A stretch of DNA of 64,000 nt, taken from contig NZ_LNIZ01000009.1 of assembly GCF_001469025.1 (NCBI RefSeq), positions 1-64,000 of the forward strand. Reading direction: 5' to 3'. Shown piece by piece: positions 55,523-63,413 of the stretch. This stretch comes from Trueperella bernardiae (GTDB lineage Bacteria; Actinomycetota; Actinomycetes; Actinomycetales; Actinomycetaceae). The notes below the pieces were generated by a model, which saw only the letters and a list, made by a program, of their open reading frames with translations, was not told the origin of the DNA and made no database searches. Numbering within the stretch: position 1 is the stretch's first letter; the number at the start of each line of letters is the position of its first letter. A program made the position numbers and the translations under genes.

Positions 55523-56527
55523 CTAACTTGCCTCACCCTCGATAACCCGATCTCGTACCGCGGTTGGACGCGGGCCCGCGTCCTCGAGAAGGTGGGCGAC
55601 GACGTCGGCAAACACCGGGTCGTCATTCATCGGCGGCACGCGCACGAAGTGCGTCCCGCCTGCGCTTTCGAACGCCTCGCGGTTGAGGACGTCGAGCTCA
55701 TCGAGGGTCTCGATGCAGTCGGCGAGGAACCCGGGGGTGGCCAGCACAACACTGGTGACACCCTGGCCGGGCAGCGCGCCCATCGTGTCGATTGTGGCGG
55801 GCTCGAGCCATTTGCCGGGCCCGAACTTGGACTGGTACGTGGTCACGACGGCGTTGCTCACCCCGCGCCTGCGCAACCCCTCCTCGATCGCGAACGTGGT
55901 GGCCTCGCACTGCGTGGCGTACTCGTGGGGGCGGTGGACGCGGCGCTCGGGCACGCCGTGGTAGGACAGCAGGATGCGAGCACGCTCCGGGGTGGGAAGG
56001 GCGGCGACGGCAGCCGCGATCTTCTCCGCATGCCAGTCCACAAAGTGCCCCTGGGCCGGCCACGGGCCGATCATCCGCACCCGGGTCTCGGGCGAGGCGG
56101 CCTGCCACGCCCGCACCTGCTGCACGATCGACCCCGTGTTCGACGGCGCCCACTGCGGGTACAGCGGCAACACGGTCACATCCCGCATGCCCTCCCGGGC
56201 GAACGCGTCCAGCTCCTGCGCGATCGACGGCTTCGTGTACGTCATCGCGTAGCGCACCTCCCACGGCAACGCCTCCGCGAGCAGGTCGCGCTGCTGGCGC
56301 GTGATCACGACGAGCGGCGAGCCTTCCTCCGTCCAAATCGTCTCGTACAGCGCGCCCGACTTTGCGGGGCGCGTACGCAGGATGATCCCGCGCAGAATAG
56401 GTAGCCAGAGGGCGCGCGGGAAATCGATCACGTCGGGGTCGGACAGGAAGTCGTCAAGGAAGGTGGCCACGTCCGCGCGCGACGGCGAATCGGGCGTACC
56501 AAGGTTGACGAGCAAAAGACCGGGCAT
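55523..56527 (-). CDS. hemH: ferrochelatase, protoporphyrin-type
   Basis: This 334-residue protein inserts Fe2+ into a porphyrin. It has LLLVNLGTPDSPSRADVATFLDDFLSD at the N-terminus, the catalytic His in LLSYHGVPERR, YQSKFGPGKWLEPATIDTM, and the acidic metal path LADCIETLDEL. These match the Gram-negative/eukaryotic protoporphyrin ferrochelatase branch better than the coproporphyrin ferrochelatases (CpfC) usual in actinobacteria, which read differently at each of these sites. No other haem gene is in the window. Its -10 element TAGGTT overlaps a partial DtxR-type box. Confidence 0.9.
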   Translation of the reverse strand: MPGLLLVNLGTPDSPSRADVATFLDDFLSDPDVIDFPRALWLPILRGIILRTRPAKSGALYETIWTEEGSPLVVITRQQRDLLAEALPWEVRYAMTYTKPSIAQELDAFAREGMRDVTVLPLYPQWAPSNTGSIVQQVRAWQAASPETRVRMIGPWPAQGHFVDWHAEKIAAAVAALPTPERARILLSYHGVPERRVHRPHEYATQCEATTFAIEEGLRRRGVSNAVVTTYQSKFGPGKWLEPATIDTMGALPGQGVTSVVLATPGFLADCIETLDELDVLNREAFESAGGTHFVRVPPMNDDPVFADVVAHLLEDAGPRPTAVRDRVIEGEAS

Positions 56528-56529
56528 GG

Positions 56530-56548
56530 CATCTAACCTAGCCTATGC
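56530..56548 (-). promoter_or_regulatory. -10 hexamer TAGGTT with DtxR/IdeR-like half-box upstream of hemH
   Basis: Minus-strand TAGGTT (56535-56540) ends 7 nt before ATG 56527. The wider ATAGGCTAGGTTAGATG resembles the left two-thirds of the DtxR box TTAGGYTAGSCTAACCTWA. Only half of the palindrome is good, so iron control by the IdeR-like protein is a hypothesis. Confidence 0.35.
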
Positions 56549-56612
56549 GCCGAGCAGATCTCACGTGCACGGCAACCAGCCGGCCGGGTGCCTTGTCTCA
56601 GCCTCGACGGAT

Positions 56613-56680
56613 AATTTGCGGGACGATCTGGGCCAGGTCTGCACATATATGCAGGTGGGACTCAAGTCGTCCCGCAAATT
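56613..56680. repeat. 68-bp palindromic element (singleton)
   Basis: Perfect 14-bp inverted ends AATTTGCGGGACGA and TCGTCCCGCAAATT. The middle holds a second stem CTGCA-CATATA-TGCAG. Size and two-part architecture match the 63- and 67-bp families, but the sequence is different. It lies between hemH and the aldo/keto reductase gene. Confidence 0.8.
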
Positions 56681-56713
56681 TCGCTTGGCCGGGGTAACCG
56701 GCGCCGGGCGGCG

Positions 56714-57685
56714 TTAGAACAGCTCGTCGATGGAGGCCTTGAGGCCGGCGTCGTCATCCAGAGACTCGAGGGCCTTGAGCGCCCCGAGGTTCTCCTCCAG
56801 CTGCTTAACTGAGGACGCGCCCAAGATCACCGTGGACACGTGCGGGTTGGCGGCCACCCAGCCGAGGGCTAGCTGGCCGGTGCTCACGCCGAGGTCGGCG
56901 GCGATCTTGGCGAGCTCGCGCACCTGGTCGCGCGACTTTTCGGCGCCAGCGCGCAGGTAGTCGTGGCCCTCGAGCGTGGCGCGCGAACCTTCCGGGATCC
57001 CGTCCACGTACTTGCCCGTGAGGATGCCACCCGCCAGCGGCGACCACGTGGTCAGCCCCAGGCCGAGGTCCTCGTACAGGCGGGCGTACTCGTTTTCCAC
57101 CCGGTCGCGGTGGAGGAGGTTGTACTGCGGCTGCTCCATGACGGGCTTGCGCAGGTTGCGCTTGTCGGCGATTTCCCACGCCGCGCGGATCTCATCCGCG
57201 CTCCACTCCGAGGTGCCCCAGTACAGGGCCTTGCCCGACTCCACGATGTCGCTCATCGCATACACCGTCTCCTCGATCGGCGTGTTCGGGTCCGGCCGGT
57301 GGCAGTAGGCCAGGTCCACGAAGTCGAGGCCGAGCCGCTCGAGCGAGCCGTCAATGGCCTGCATGAGGTACTTGCGATTGAGGGTGTAGTGCATGTTCGG
57401 CATCTCGCCGTTGATGCCCCAGTAGAACTTGGTGGAAATGACGTACTCGTGGCGCTTCCACCCCAGCTCGCGGATGGCCTCGCCCATGATCTGCTCCGAC
57501 TTGCCGCCGGCGTAGACCTCAGCGTTGTCGAAGAAGTTGACCCCGGCGTCGGCGGCGGCCTGCAGCTGCTCCTTGGCAAGCCCGGTGTCCACCTGCCCGC
57601 CGAACGTGACCCAGGAGCCGAAGCTGAACTGGGAAACCTGAAGACCTGCAGATCCAAGCCGGTTATATGGCATTTGTTTACTCAT
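56714..57685 (-). CDS. aldo/keto reductase (Kv-beta/YghZ-like)
   Basis: This protein has 323 residues from ATG 57685. A TIM-barrel NADPH oxidoreductase of the AKR superfamily: FGSWVTFGG, catalytic Asp and Tyr in [15 protein letters not shown], catalytic Lys in ISTKFYWG, and catalytic His in DLAYCHRPD. The TKFYWG segment, and [18 protein letters not shown], are typical of the branch containing voltage-gated potassium-channel beta subunits and E. coli YghZ. The tetrad is complete, so it should reduce aldehydes. It is alone on its transcript, with TAAACT 7 nt before the start. Confidence 0.93.
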   Translation of the reverse strand: MSKQMPYNRLGSAGLQVSQFSFGSWVTFGGQVDTGLAKEQLQAAADAGVNFFDNAEVYAGGKSEQIMGEAIRELGWKRHEYVISTKFYWGINGEMPNMHYTLNRKYLMQAIDGSLERLGLDFVDLAYCHRPDPNTPIEETVYAMSDIVESGKALYWGTSEWSADEIRAAWEIADKRNLRKPVMEQPQYNLLHRDRVENEYARLYEDLGLGLTTWSPLAGGILTGKYVDGIPEGSRATLEGHDYLRAGAEKSRDQVRELAKIAADLGVSTGQLALGWVAANPHVSTVILGASSVKQLEENLGALKALESLDDDAGLKASIDELF

Positions 57686-57692
57686 GTACCCG

Positions 57693-57698
57693 AGTTTA
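57693..57698 (-). promoter_or_regulatory. -10 hexamer TAAACT of the aldo/keto reductase gene
   Basis: Minus-strand TAAACT ends 7 nt before ATG 57685, which excludes the longer open frame and indicates a leaderless mRNA. Confidence 0.5.
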
Positions 57699-57805
57699 AT
57701 CGCCGCCTCGGACCCTGCCCGCTCCGATTGCGCCGAGGGTGGAAGGACTCCCCCGGCCCCGGCCGGCCTGGGCTGCTGATCCGCCGGCACCCCGGAGCCC
57801 GACAC

Positions 57806-57868
57806 AACTCGTGAACCTGAGGCCCACCAGGCCCGTATAGCAATCGCTAGCCGGTATATTCACGAGTT
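57806..57868 (+). repeat. 63-bp palindromic element, family 1, copy D
   Basis: Perfect 10-bp inverted ends AACTCGTGAA and TTCACGAGTT. It aligns without gaps to the copy at 16148 and to the reverse complement of 34906, with centre TATAGCAATCGC. It lies between the aldo/keto reductase and lipoprotein genes. Confidence 0.9.
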
Positions 57869-57997
57869 CTGCCGGGGCTGCCAGTTATCACGATTTCTTT
57901 TAGTGTCGGCGAACACCTACGAGCGGTTCGGGTTCGGGTCCGCATAGCGGGAAGGAGTATAGTTGCGCACGGCTTATACTCAGCAGAACGGAATACC

Positions 57998-58426
57998 ATG
58001 AAGAAGATCCTTGCGACCATCACCATTGCACTCGCCCTCGCCGGCTGTTCGGACTCGACAAGCTCCAACGAGACCACCAAGCCCACCCCCGAGGTGACCC
58101 GCACCCTGTCAGGCACGTACAACTCAGTGGCCGAGCTGCGCGACGCCGCCGTGGACGCCGGCTACACCTGCGACAACTGGACCGACGGCGAGTGGAACCA
58201 GGGCACCTGCTCCGAGGCCGACTTCTTCGCCGTGTTCACCAACCAGGGCTCCCGCTCGGCTTACATCCACAAGGCGCAGGCCGCGGGCGAGTCTTTCACC
58301 GCGCTGGTGGGCGACAACTGGTACATCGCCGGCGACGAGGCCGCGCTCAAGGAGCTCGAGGGCAAGCTCGACGGCACGGTCGAGCAGGTTGAGGCCGCCG
58401 CTCCCGCCGACGAAGAGTCCAACTAA
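57998..58426 (+). CDS. small secreted lipoprotein
   Basis: This 142-residue protein has a type II signal peptide: MKKILATITIALALAGC with lipobox LAGC, so Cys17 should be acylated. The mature part is acidic. It has a compact region (about 38-125) with two further cysteines (YTCDNW, GTCSEAD) that could form a disulfide. The pattern, SVAELRDAAVDAGYTCDNW, resembles small actinobacterial surface lipoproteins of unknown role. It is convergent with aroD, with a shared stem-loop region. Confidence 0.8.
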   Translation: MKKILATITIALALAGCSDSTSSNETTKPTPEVTRTLSGTYNSVAELRDAAVDAGYTCDNWTDGEWNQGTCSEADFFAVFTNQGSRSAYIHKAQAAGESFTALVGDNWYIAGDEAALKELEGKLDGTVEQVEAAAPADEESN

Positions 58427-58454
58427 CGCCCAGCGCCCGGCACGCGGGCAAGAA

Positions 58455-59219
58455 TTACATATCGCCTGAATCAGCGCCTCCGAGCACCGCTCGGAGGCGC
58501 TCGATTGTGGGCTGTCCAGGCGCAGTCGACGCGCCGGCGGTGGCGAATGTGGCCACGGACCCGTAGGCGTGCCCTTCGAACCGAGATCGGATCCCGGCCT
58601 CCCCCATCGCGATCGTGATGAGCGGCCGGCCTGACTCTTCCGCCACCTGCTTCGTGACCTCGAGCAGCCGCGCCGTGTCCTCCTCGCTGTGGGCCATGAC
58701 GGCCAGCTTCGGTATCGCGTTTTGCACGGCCAGCATGTCTTCGAGCATGAGGTACATGACCTCCGCGTCCGGGGTGTCCTGCCATTCGTGGTGCGACACG
58801 ACCGCCGTGTACCCCAGCTCCGCCGCCCGCGCGGCCAGCTCCGCCGTGGCCTCCGAGGCGAACTCGAGGTCCAACCCCACGCGGTCGGCGGAAATCGCCT
58901 CCTGCATGAGGATGTCGAGGATCGTGGCCAGCAGCACCCGGTACCGGAACGGGGTGAGCTCCACCTCCCCGCCCTGGCCCAGAGTGCGGAACGTGATGAG
59001 CACCGGCACGGACAGTCCAGCATACAGGTCACGCAGGAGGTCGCGCGCAATCGCGTCGATATCCGTGCCCGGGTGTGCAGCCAGCAGGTAGTCGGCGCGG
59101 AGCTCGACGACGTCGGCCCCCGCCTTCTCGCACTCCCTCGCCTCCTCGAGGATCACCTGCGGGGTGGTTCCCACCACCGGCACGATGATCGCCGGGCGGC
59201 CTTCCTGGTTGAAGATCAC
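58455..59219 (-). CDS. aroD: 3-dehydroquinate dehydratase, type I
   Basis: This 254-residue Schiff-base dehydratase of the shikimate pathway converts 3-dehydroquinate to 3-dehydroshikimate. Diagnostic residues are present: ELRADYL (substrate Glu/Arg), VVSHHEW with the catalytic His, PKLAVMA with the Schiff-base Lys, and MGEAGIRSRFEG (substrate Arg). Many actinobacteria use the type II enzyme instead, so the type I form is informative. It is the last gene of the MoxR operon, overlapping the TPR gene by 4 bp. A 13-bp stem lies inside its final codons. Confidence 0.94.
   Translation of the reverse strand: MIFNQEGRPAIIVPVVGTTPQVILEEARECEKAGADVVELRADYLLAAHPGTDIDAIARDLLRDLYAGLSVPVLITFRTLGQGGEVELTPFRYRVLLATILDILMQEAISADRVGLDLEFASEATAELAARAAELGYTAVVSHHEWQDTPDAEVMYLMLEDMLAVQNAIPKLAVMAHSEEDTARLLEVTKQVAEESGRPLITIAMGEAGIRSRFEGHAYGSVATFATAGASTAPGQPTIERLRAVLGGADSGDM
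58473..58501. terminator. stem-loop within the 3' end of aroD
   Basis: AGCGCCTCCGAGC and GCTCGGAGGCGCT form a perfect 13-bp stem around ACC. It ends 16 nt before the aroD stop and could be a terminator shared by convergent transcripts, despite lying in coding sequence. Confidence 0.5.
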
Positions 59220-60103
59220 CAGTTCTCTCCGTTCTTGCTCCCGAACTGCTTATCATACTCGCTCCACTCGCGGCGCTGTTGTTCGGCCTCAGAAATCCGC
59301 TCGAGCAACTCGCGGTCCTGTTCGCTCATCGGCTCCGAGTTCTGGTCGCCGGCCTCGCCCGCATCGGGTTCCTGATCTCCCTCTTCGTGACGCTCGGCTT
59401 CCTGGCGCGCGGCCTCCTCCTCGGCTTCCGCCTGGCTCTCTTCGGCCTGCGTGCGGACCTTTTCCGACTGCTCGTCCTCACACGGGGCGATGATCCTCAC
59501 GGCGTCGGCGTAGCCCGCGGCGGTGAATTGCGGGTCCGACTCGCCGCCGGCCACACTCATCGTGGCGACGGCGAGGTTGATGCGCACCTTGCACTCGTCG
59601 GTCGGCCCGGTATCCTCGGCGACCACATCCGGGTTCGCCTCCGCCACACCGCCTTCGTCCCGCGAGATTCCCGGCGGCACCAGCTCCAGCGCCCTCTCCA
59701 GATCGCTGATCGCCGCGGCCGCCTCCCCGCCCTTGAGCCGGGCCGTGCCCGCGCCGAAAAAGGCCTTCCACCGGCCCAGCGAGTCCGGCATCGCGTGGGT
59801 CGCCACGTCGTAAGCCTGCGCCGACGCCGCGAACTCGCCCGCGTCGTACCTGCTCTTCCCCGCCGCCAGGGAAAACGCCGCGACGCCGGCCACGATCGTC
59901 ACTACCGCGAGCGCCAGCGCGACCAGCCCGGCCAGCGCCGCCACGGCCCGCTTCCACGCCGATCGGCGCGCCGCCGCCCCGCTCACCGTCCGCGCCTCAC
60001 CAATTCCCGACGCCGCGCCCGTGCCTGCGCCAACATCCGCACCCGACCCCGGAGCCACGCGCTTACCCGCGCCCGGTGTCCTCCACACGATCGCCCGCCT
60101 CAT
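59216..60103 (-). CDS. TPR-containing membrane protein of the MoxR-VWA operon
   Basis: This 295-residue protein has a low-complexity cytoplasmic N-terminus, one membrane span (about 54-78), then two or more tetratricopeptide-like repeats (KSRYDAGEFAASAQAYDVA, RWKAFFGAGTARLKGGEAAAAISDLERALEL), and a long acidic coiled coil (about 205-290). In MoxR/Bat-type operons such a TPR protein follows the VWA genes and is thought to scaffold them at the membrane. It overlaps both neighbours by 4 bp. Confidence 0.82.
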   Translation of the reverse strand: MRRAIVWRTPGAGKRVAPGSGADVGAGTGAASGIGEARTVSGAAARRSAWKRAVAALAGLVALALAVVTIVAGVAAFSLAAGKSRYDAGEFAASAQAYDVATHAMPDSLGRWKAFFGAGTARLKGGEAAAAISDLERALELVPPGISRDEGGVAEANPDVVAEDTGPTDECKVRINLAVATMSVAGGESDPQFTAAGYADAVRIIAPCEDEQSEKVRTQAEESQAEAEEEAARQEAERHEEGDQEPDAGEAGDQNSEPMSEQDRELLERISEAEQQRREWSEYDKQFGSKNGENW

Positions 60104-61110
60104 CGCCGACCCCCGGTGTCAATGGTGGTGCGCCGCGTGGACATCATAGCCACGGCCCGCACGCGCGGCATGAGGTCGAAGATCTCCCACGCAGCCAACA
60201 CCGCGAGAGCCACGGCAAACGCCCAGATCACGGGACTGTACACGTTCTCCTCCACGCCCTCGCCCAAGCTTGCCTCGGCGCTCAGCTGAGCCGCCAGCTC
60301 CTCAATCCCGCCGGGCCCGCTGCGGTGCACGTACGGCACGCCGATCTGGCCGGCGATCGTCTCCAGCACGGCCGGGTTGGCCCGCGAGATCGCCACCCCG
60401 CCCGAGGGCGCCATAATGTAGTCCCCGCTCTCGCCCGCGGGGTCCCGCCGGAGCATCTTTCCGCCGGCCTCGGTGCCGTACCCGAACACGTACCCGCCCT
60501 TGACCAGCGGCGCCCATGCCCCATAATTCGGGGCCTCCCCGCGCCGGGAGCTCATGGCATCGGTGGCCTCGCCGTCGGTCATCAAGACGACCACGGGCAC
60601 GTACCTCTCACCCTGGAGCTGCTCGAGCACGGCGGTGACCTCCTCCACCGGGCGATTGATCGACGATCCCCCGGAAAAGTCAGTCATCTCCCGGTCATAC
60701 ACGTCGAACCACGTGCGCGCCGCCTGCTTGTCCGTGGTCATCGGCAGCTGCTGGGTGGCCCGCGAACTGTACTCGACGATCCCGAAGTGCGCCTCGGGCA
60801 GCGCGTTCATGAGCGCCGCCGCGTCCGCCTTCACCCCGTCAAGCCGCCGGCCGTCACCGTAATCCTGCGCCGCCATCGAACCAGTGGCGTCCACCACGAA
60901 CAACACCGCCAGGTTCGAGGTGAGCGTGCGCGTCTCCACGCTCACCGCCGGCCCCAGGCCCATCGCCACCGCCATCGCGAGCATCCCGAACCGACGTAGC
61001 CACGCCAGCCACCGCTCCCGCCCGGTCACCAGCCCGCCGATTACAAGCACCAGTCCCACACCCGCCACCACGGCGAGCGGGACCGGATCGATCAGATACA
61101 GGAGCTTCAT
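60100..61110 (-). CDS. VWA-domain membrane protein (BatB-like)
   Basis: This protein has 336 residues from ATG 61110. It has two N-terminal membrane segments (about 9-27 and 38-55), a von Willebrand A domain (about 65-275) and a C-terminal span (about 297-316). The metal site is DATGSM (D-x-T-G-S form of MIDAS), with SGGSSINRPVEE and LMTDGEATDA supplying the other ligands. It overlaps the preceding VWA gene by 4 bp. The pair of VWA proteins is the usual core of MoxR operons. Confidence 0.9.
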   Translation of the reverse strand: MKLLYLIDPVPLAVVAGVGLVLVIGGLVTGRERWLAWLRRFGMLAMAVAMGLGPAVSVETRTLTSNLAVLFVVDATGSMAAQDYGDGRRLDGVKADAAALMNALPEAHFGIVEYSSRATQQLPMTTDKQAARTWFDVYDREMTDFSGGSSINRPVEEVTAVLEQLQGERYVPVVVLMTDGEATDAMSSRRGEAPNYGAWAPLVKGGYVFGYGTEAGGKMLRRDPAGESGDYIMAPSGGVAISRANPAVLETIAGQIGVPYVHRSGPGGIEELAAQLSAEASLGEGVEENVYSPVIWAFAVALAVLAAWEIFDLMPRVRAVAMMSTRRTTIDTGGRR

Positions 61111-62081
61111 AGCTTGAACCTCCACGCCACCGCCAACAACACCACCAGCGCCCCGGCGATGATCGCCGGCCATCGCCCGGGCTGGTCCACCATCACCGCG
61201 TCGCCCTCCACGACGACGTTTTGCACGTCCTGCGCTTCCACGGCCTCCACGATCTGCGCCGCCGCACTCACGTCATTGAACGGGTAGTAATACATCCCGG
61301 CCGCACCCAGCAGATCGCGCATCTCGGCGTTGTCGTCACTCCACGGCCCGGAAATGTAGATCCCGTGCACCACCACACCGCCCTCCTTCGCCCGCTCAAT
61401 CCCCTCCGCGAGCGTGAACACCGAGTCGCCTGCCAGCTCGTTGTCGGTGGCGAAGATGACGGTGCGGGCGCGGTCGGCGTCGTCGAAATCGAAAGAAAAC
61501 AGGCAGGAGACCAGCCCGTCCCCAATGAGCGACGACCCGTGGACCTCCACGCCCGCCTCCGTGCCGGCGATCAGGCGGTTGAGCCCGGCCGGGTCCTGCG
61601 TGCTCATCACATCCACGGCTGCATCGATCTGGCCCGTCACCACGTTGTAGTCGCTGGTCAGCGGGAAGACCAGCCGCGAGGCCGAGTTGAAAATGCTCAG
61701 CCCCACGCGCTCACCCTCGAAGCTCTCCACGAGCTTGGCGAACGACCGCAGCACCTCCGCGTCGTAGGTCAGCACCGAGCCGGACACGTCGAGGCACAGC
61801 ATGATGTCGCGGCTGGCGAGCTCCCGCCGCAACGAGTCCGCCCCCGCCGGGCGCGCCGCCAGGTATGCGCTTCCTCCGCCAACGACGACGGCCAGCACCA
61901 CCACGGCCCCGACTCCCACGCGCAACATCGCCAACCTCTTGCGCAGCCGCGGGTGCTGGAGCGCCGCGCGCGTATGTGCCACGCGCACGCCCTCCGCCGC
62001 CCGGCGCCGGCGCAACCAGCCAAGCCCCGCCGCGATCACCAGCACGAAGCCCAACCCAATTCCCAGGAGCGGATTTACCAT
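61107..62081 (-). CDS. VWA-domain membrane protein (BatA-like)
   Basis: This 324-residue protein has two N-terminal spans (about 5-23 and 53-75), a VWA domain (about 90-280) and a C-terminal span (about 302-320). The MIDAS motif DVSGSVL (canonical DxSxS) is intact, with FATDNELAGD as the fourth ligand region. It overlaps the next VWA gene by 4 bp and the DUF4381-like gene by 7 bp. Confidence 0.92.
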   Translation of the reverse strand: MVNPLLGIGLGFVLVIAAGLGWLRRRRAAEGVRVAHTRAALQHPRLRKRLAMLRVGVGAVVVLAVVVGGGSAYLAARPAGADSLRRELASRDIMLCLDVSGSVLTYDAEVLRSFAKLVESFEGERVGLSIFNSASRLVFPLTSDYNVVTGQIDAAVDVMSTQDPAGLNRLIAGTEAGVEVHGSSLIGDGLVSCLFSFDFDDADRARTVIFATDNELAGDSVFTLAEGIERAKEGGVVVHGIYISGPWSDDNAEMRDLLGAAGMYYYPFNDVSAAAQIVEAVEAQDVQNVVVEGDAVMVDQPGRWPAIIAGALVVLLAVAWRFKL

Positions 62082-62530
62082 GACACCGCCCTTACCGCCC
62101 GATCACGGGCCGCCTGGGCGCTCGCGTGCGGCTCGGCCGAAAACGAGGGCTCTTCCCACTCCTCGATCGCGTCCGCCGCCGCGCTAAAGGCCGCCACCTC
62201 GCGCAACTGCGCCACCTGCCACGCCGACAGGTCCTTGCCCACGAGCTCCCCCATGATCGCCCGTAGCTCCGCCGCCAACTCCAGGTGCAGCGCCCGCACG
62301 TCCTCCGGCGTGTCCGCCGCGTGCCGCGCCACCACCGCATCAATCCGCGCCACCGCACCCGAAACCCGCCGCGTCCGAACCGGCTCCGGCGCCGCCGCCT
62401 GCGCGGCCGGCTCGCGCCTCCAATACCTAAGCGCCGCCACCACGACGCCGGCACACCCCACCAGCACCCCTCCAAAAATCACCCACCACACGGCGGGCGT
62501 GCCAAACGGATCGATCACTTGGTCAAGCAT
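62075..62530 (-). CDS. single-span membrane protein of the MoxR operon
   Basis: This 151-residue protein has one N-terminal membrane span (about 14-35), a basic segment, and a helical acidic region of about 90 residues. It occupies the position of the DUF4381-type protein of MoxR/Bat operons, between the DUF58 and VWA genes, but the sequence similarity is too weak for a firm assignment. It overlaps both neighbours, by 8 and 7 bp. Confidence 0.7.
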   Translation of the reverse strand: MLDQVIDPFGTPAVWWVIFGGVLVGCAGVVVAALRYWRREPAAQAAAPEPVRTRRVSGAVARIDAVVARHAADTPEDVRALHLELAAELRAIMGELVGKDLSAWQVAQLREVAAFSAAADAIEEWEEPSFSAEPHASAQAARDRAVRAVSW

Positions 62531-63413
62531 GGCGCCTCAACAACTCAATAATCGCCCTCGGGACCTCCTCGGTAGACCCCACGGTCACGTGCCGCACCCC
62601 GTTCGCGCGCAGCAACTCCGCGGCGAAGGCGTGAGCACGGCGTCGTTCCTCCTCAAGGTCGGCCCGCAGCGCGGCGTCGTCACGCAAGAACTCCGGGATG
62701 AGGGAGCCCGTGGCGTGGTCGACCATGTGCTCCACGCCCTGCGCAGCCACCGACATGTCCGCCACCCGCAACACCACTACCTCGTGCCGGGTGCGGATGC
62801 GGCGGAGCGTGTGCCCGTCGGCAAGGCCCGGCCAGTATTCGTCCGTGACCAGCACCAACAACGCCCGCGGCTGCGGCACGCGCAGCCGCTCCTCCAGCAT
62901 GTCCGACACCGCCGACTCCCCCGCGCCGGCCTCCATCCGCTCCTGCACCGCATCGAGCGCAAAGTCCAGGTGCGAGTTGCCATTGCGCGCCGGGATCCGC
63001 GACACCCCCGCACTATCCCCGTACACCACCGACAGCCGGTCCCCGCGCTGAATCGCCAGGTAACCGAGCACGTCCGCGGCGAACATCGCCACCTGCTCCT
63101 TTGATTCCCCCGACGGCGCCGCCGCCCTCATCTCCGCGCCCGTGTCCACCACCAGCTGGGTGAACATGTCGGTCTCCCGCTCGAAGCGGCGGATGATCGG
63201 GCGGCCGGCCCGCGCCGACGTCTTCCAATCAATATCCGCCACATCATCCCCGTGAACGTAGTCCGTGAGGTCGTCAAAATCGTGCCCCTGGCCGGTCAGC
63301 ATCGAGCTGTGCTGGCCCTCGAACACCCCCGACGCGCGGCGGATCACCGGCAACGAGACCTTGGCGCGCACCAGCGCCGACCGCGTCCCCGTAGACCTCA
63401 CCCTCCGACTCAT
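62523..63413 (-). CDS. DUF58 protein
   Basis: This 296-residue protein has the DUF58 hallmarks: HSSMLTGQGHDFDDLTDYVHGDDVADIDWKTSAR with the conserved DxDWxxSAR-type core, GRPIIRRFE, and a C-terminal VWA-like fold with LVVDTGAEM. DUF58 proteins act with MoxR ATPases and VWA proteins and are thought to help metal-dependent maturation of partners. It overlaps moxR by 4 bp. Confidence 0.9.
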   Translation of the reverse strand: MSRRVRSTGTRSALVRAKVSLPVIRRASGVFEGQHSSMLTGQGHDFDDLTDYVHGDDVADIDWKTSARAGRPIIRRFERETDMFTQLVVDTGAEMRAAAPSGESKEQVAMFAADVLGYLAIQRGDRLSVVYGDSAGVSRIPARNGNSHLDFALDAVQERMEAGAGESAVSDMLEERLRVPQPRALLVLVTDEYWPGLADGHTLRRIRTRHEVVVLRVADMSVAAQGVEHMVDHATGSLIPEFLRDDAALRADLEEERRRAHAFAAELLRANGVRHVTVGSTEEVPRAIIELLRRHA

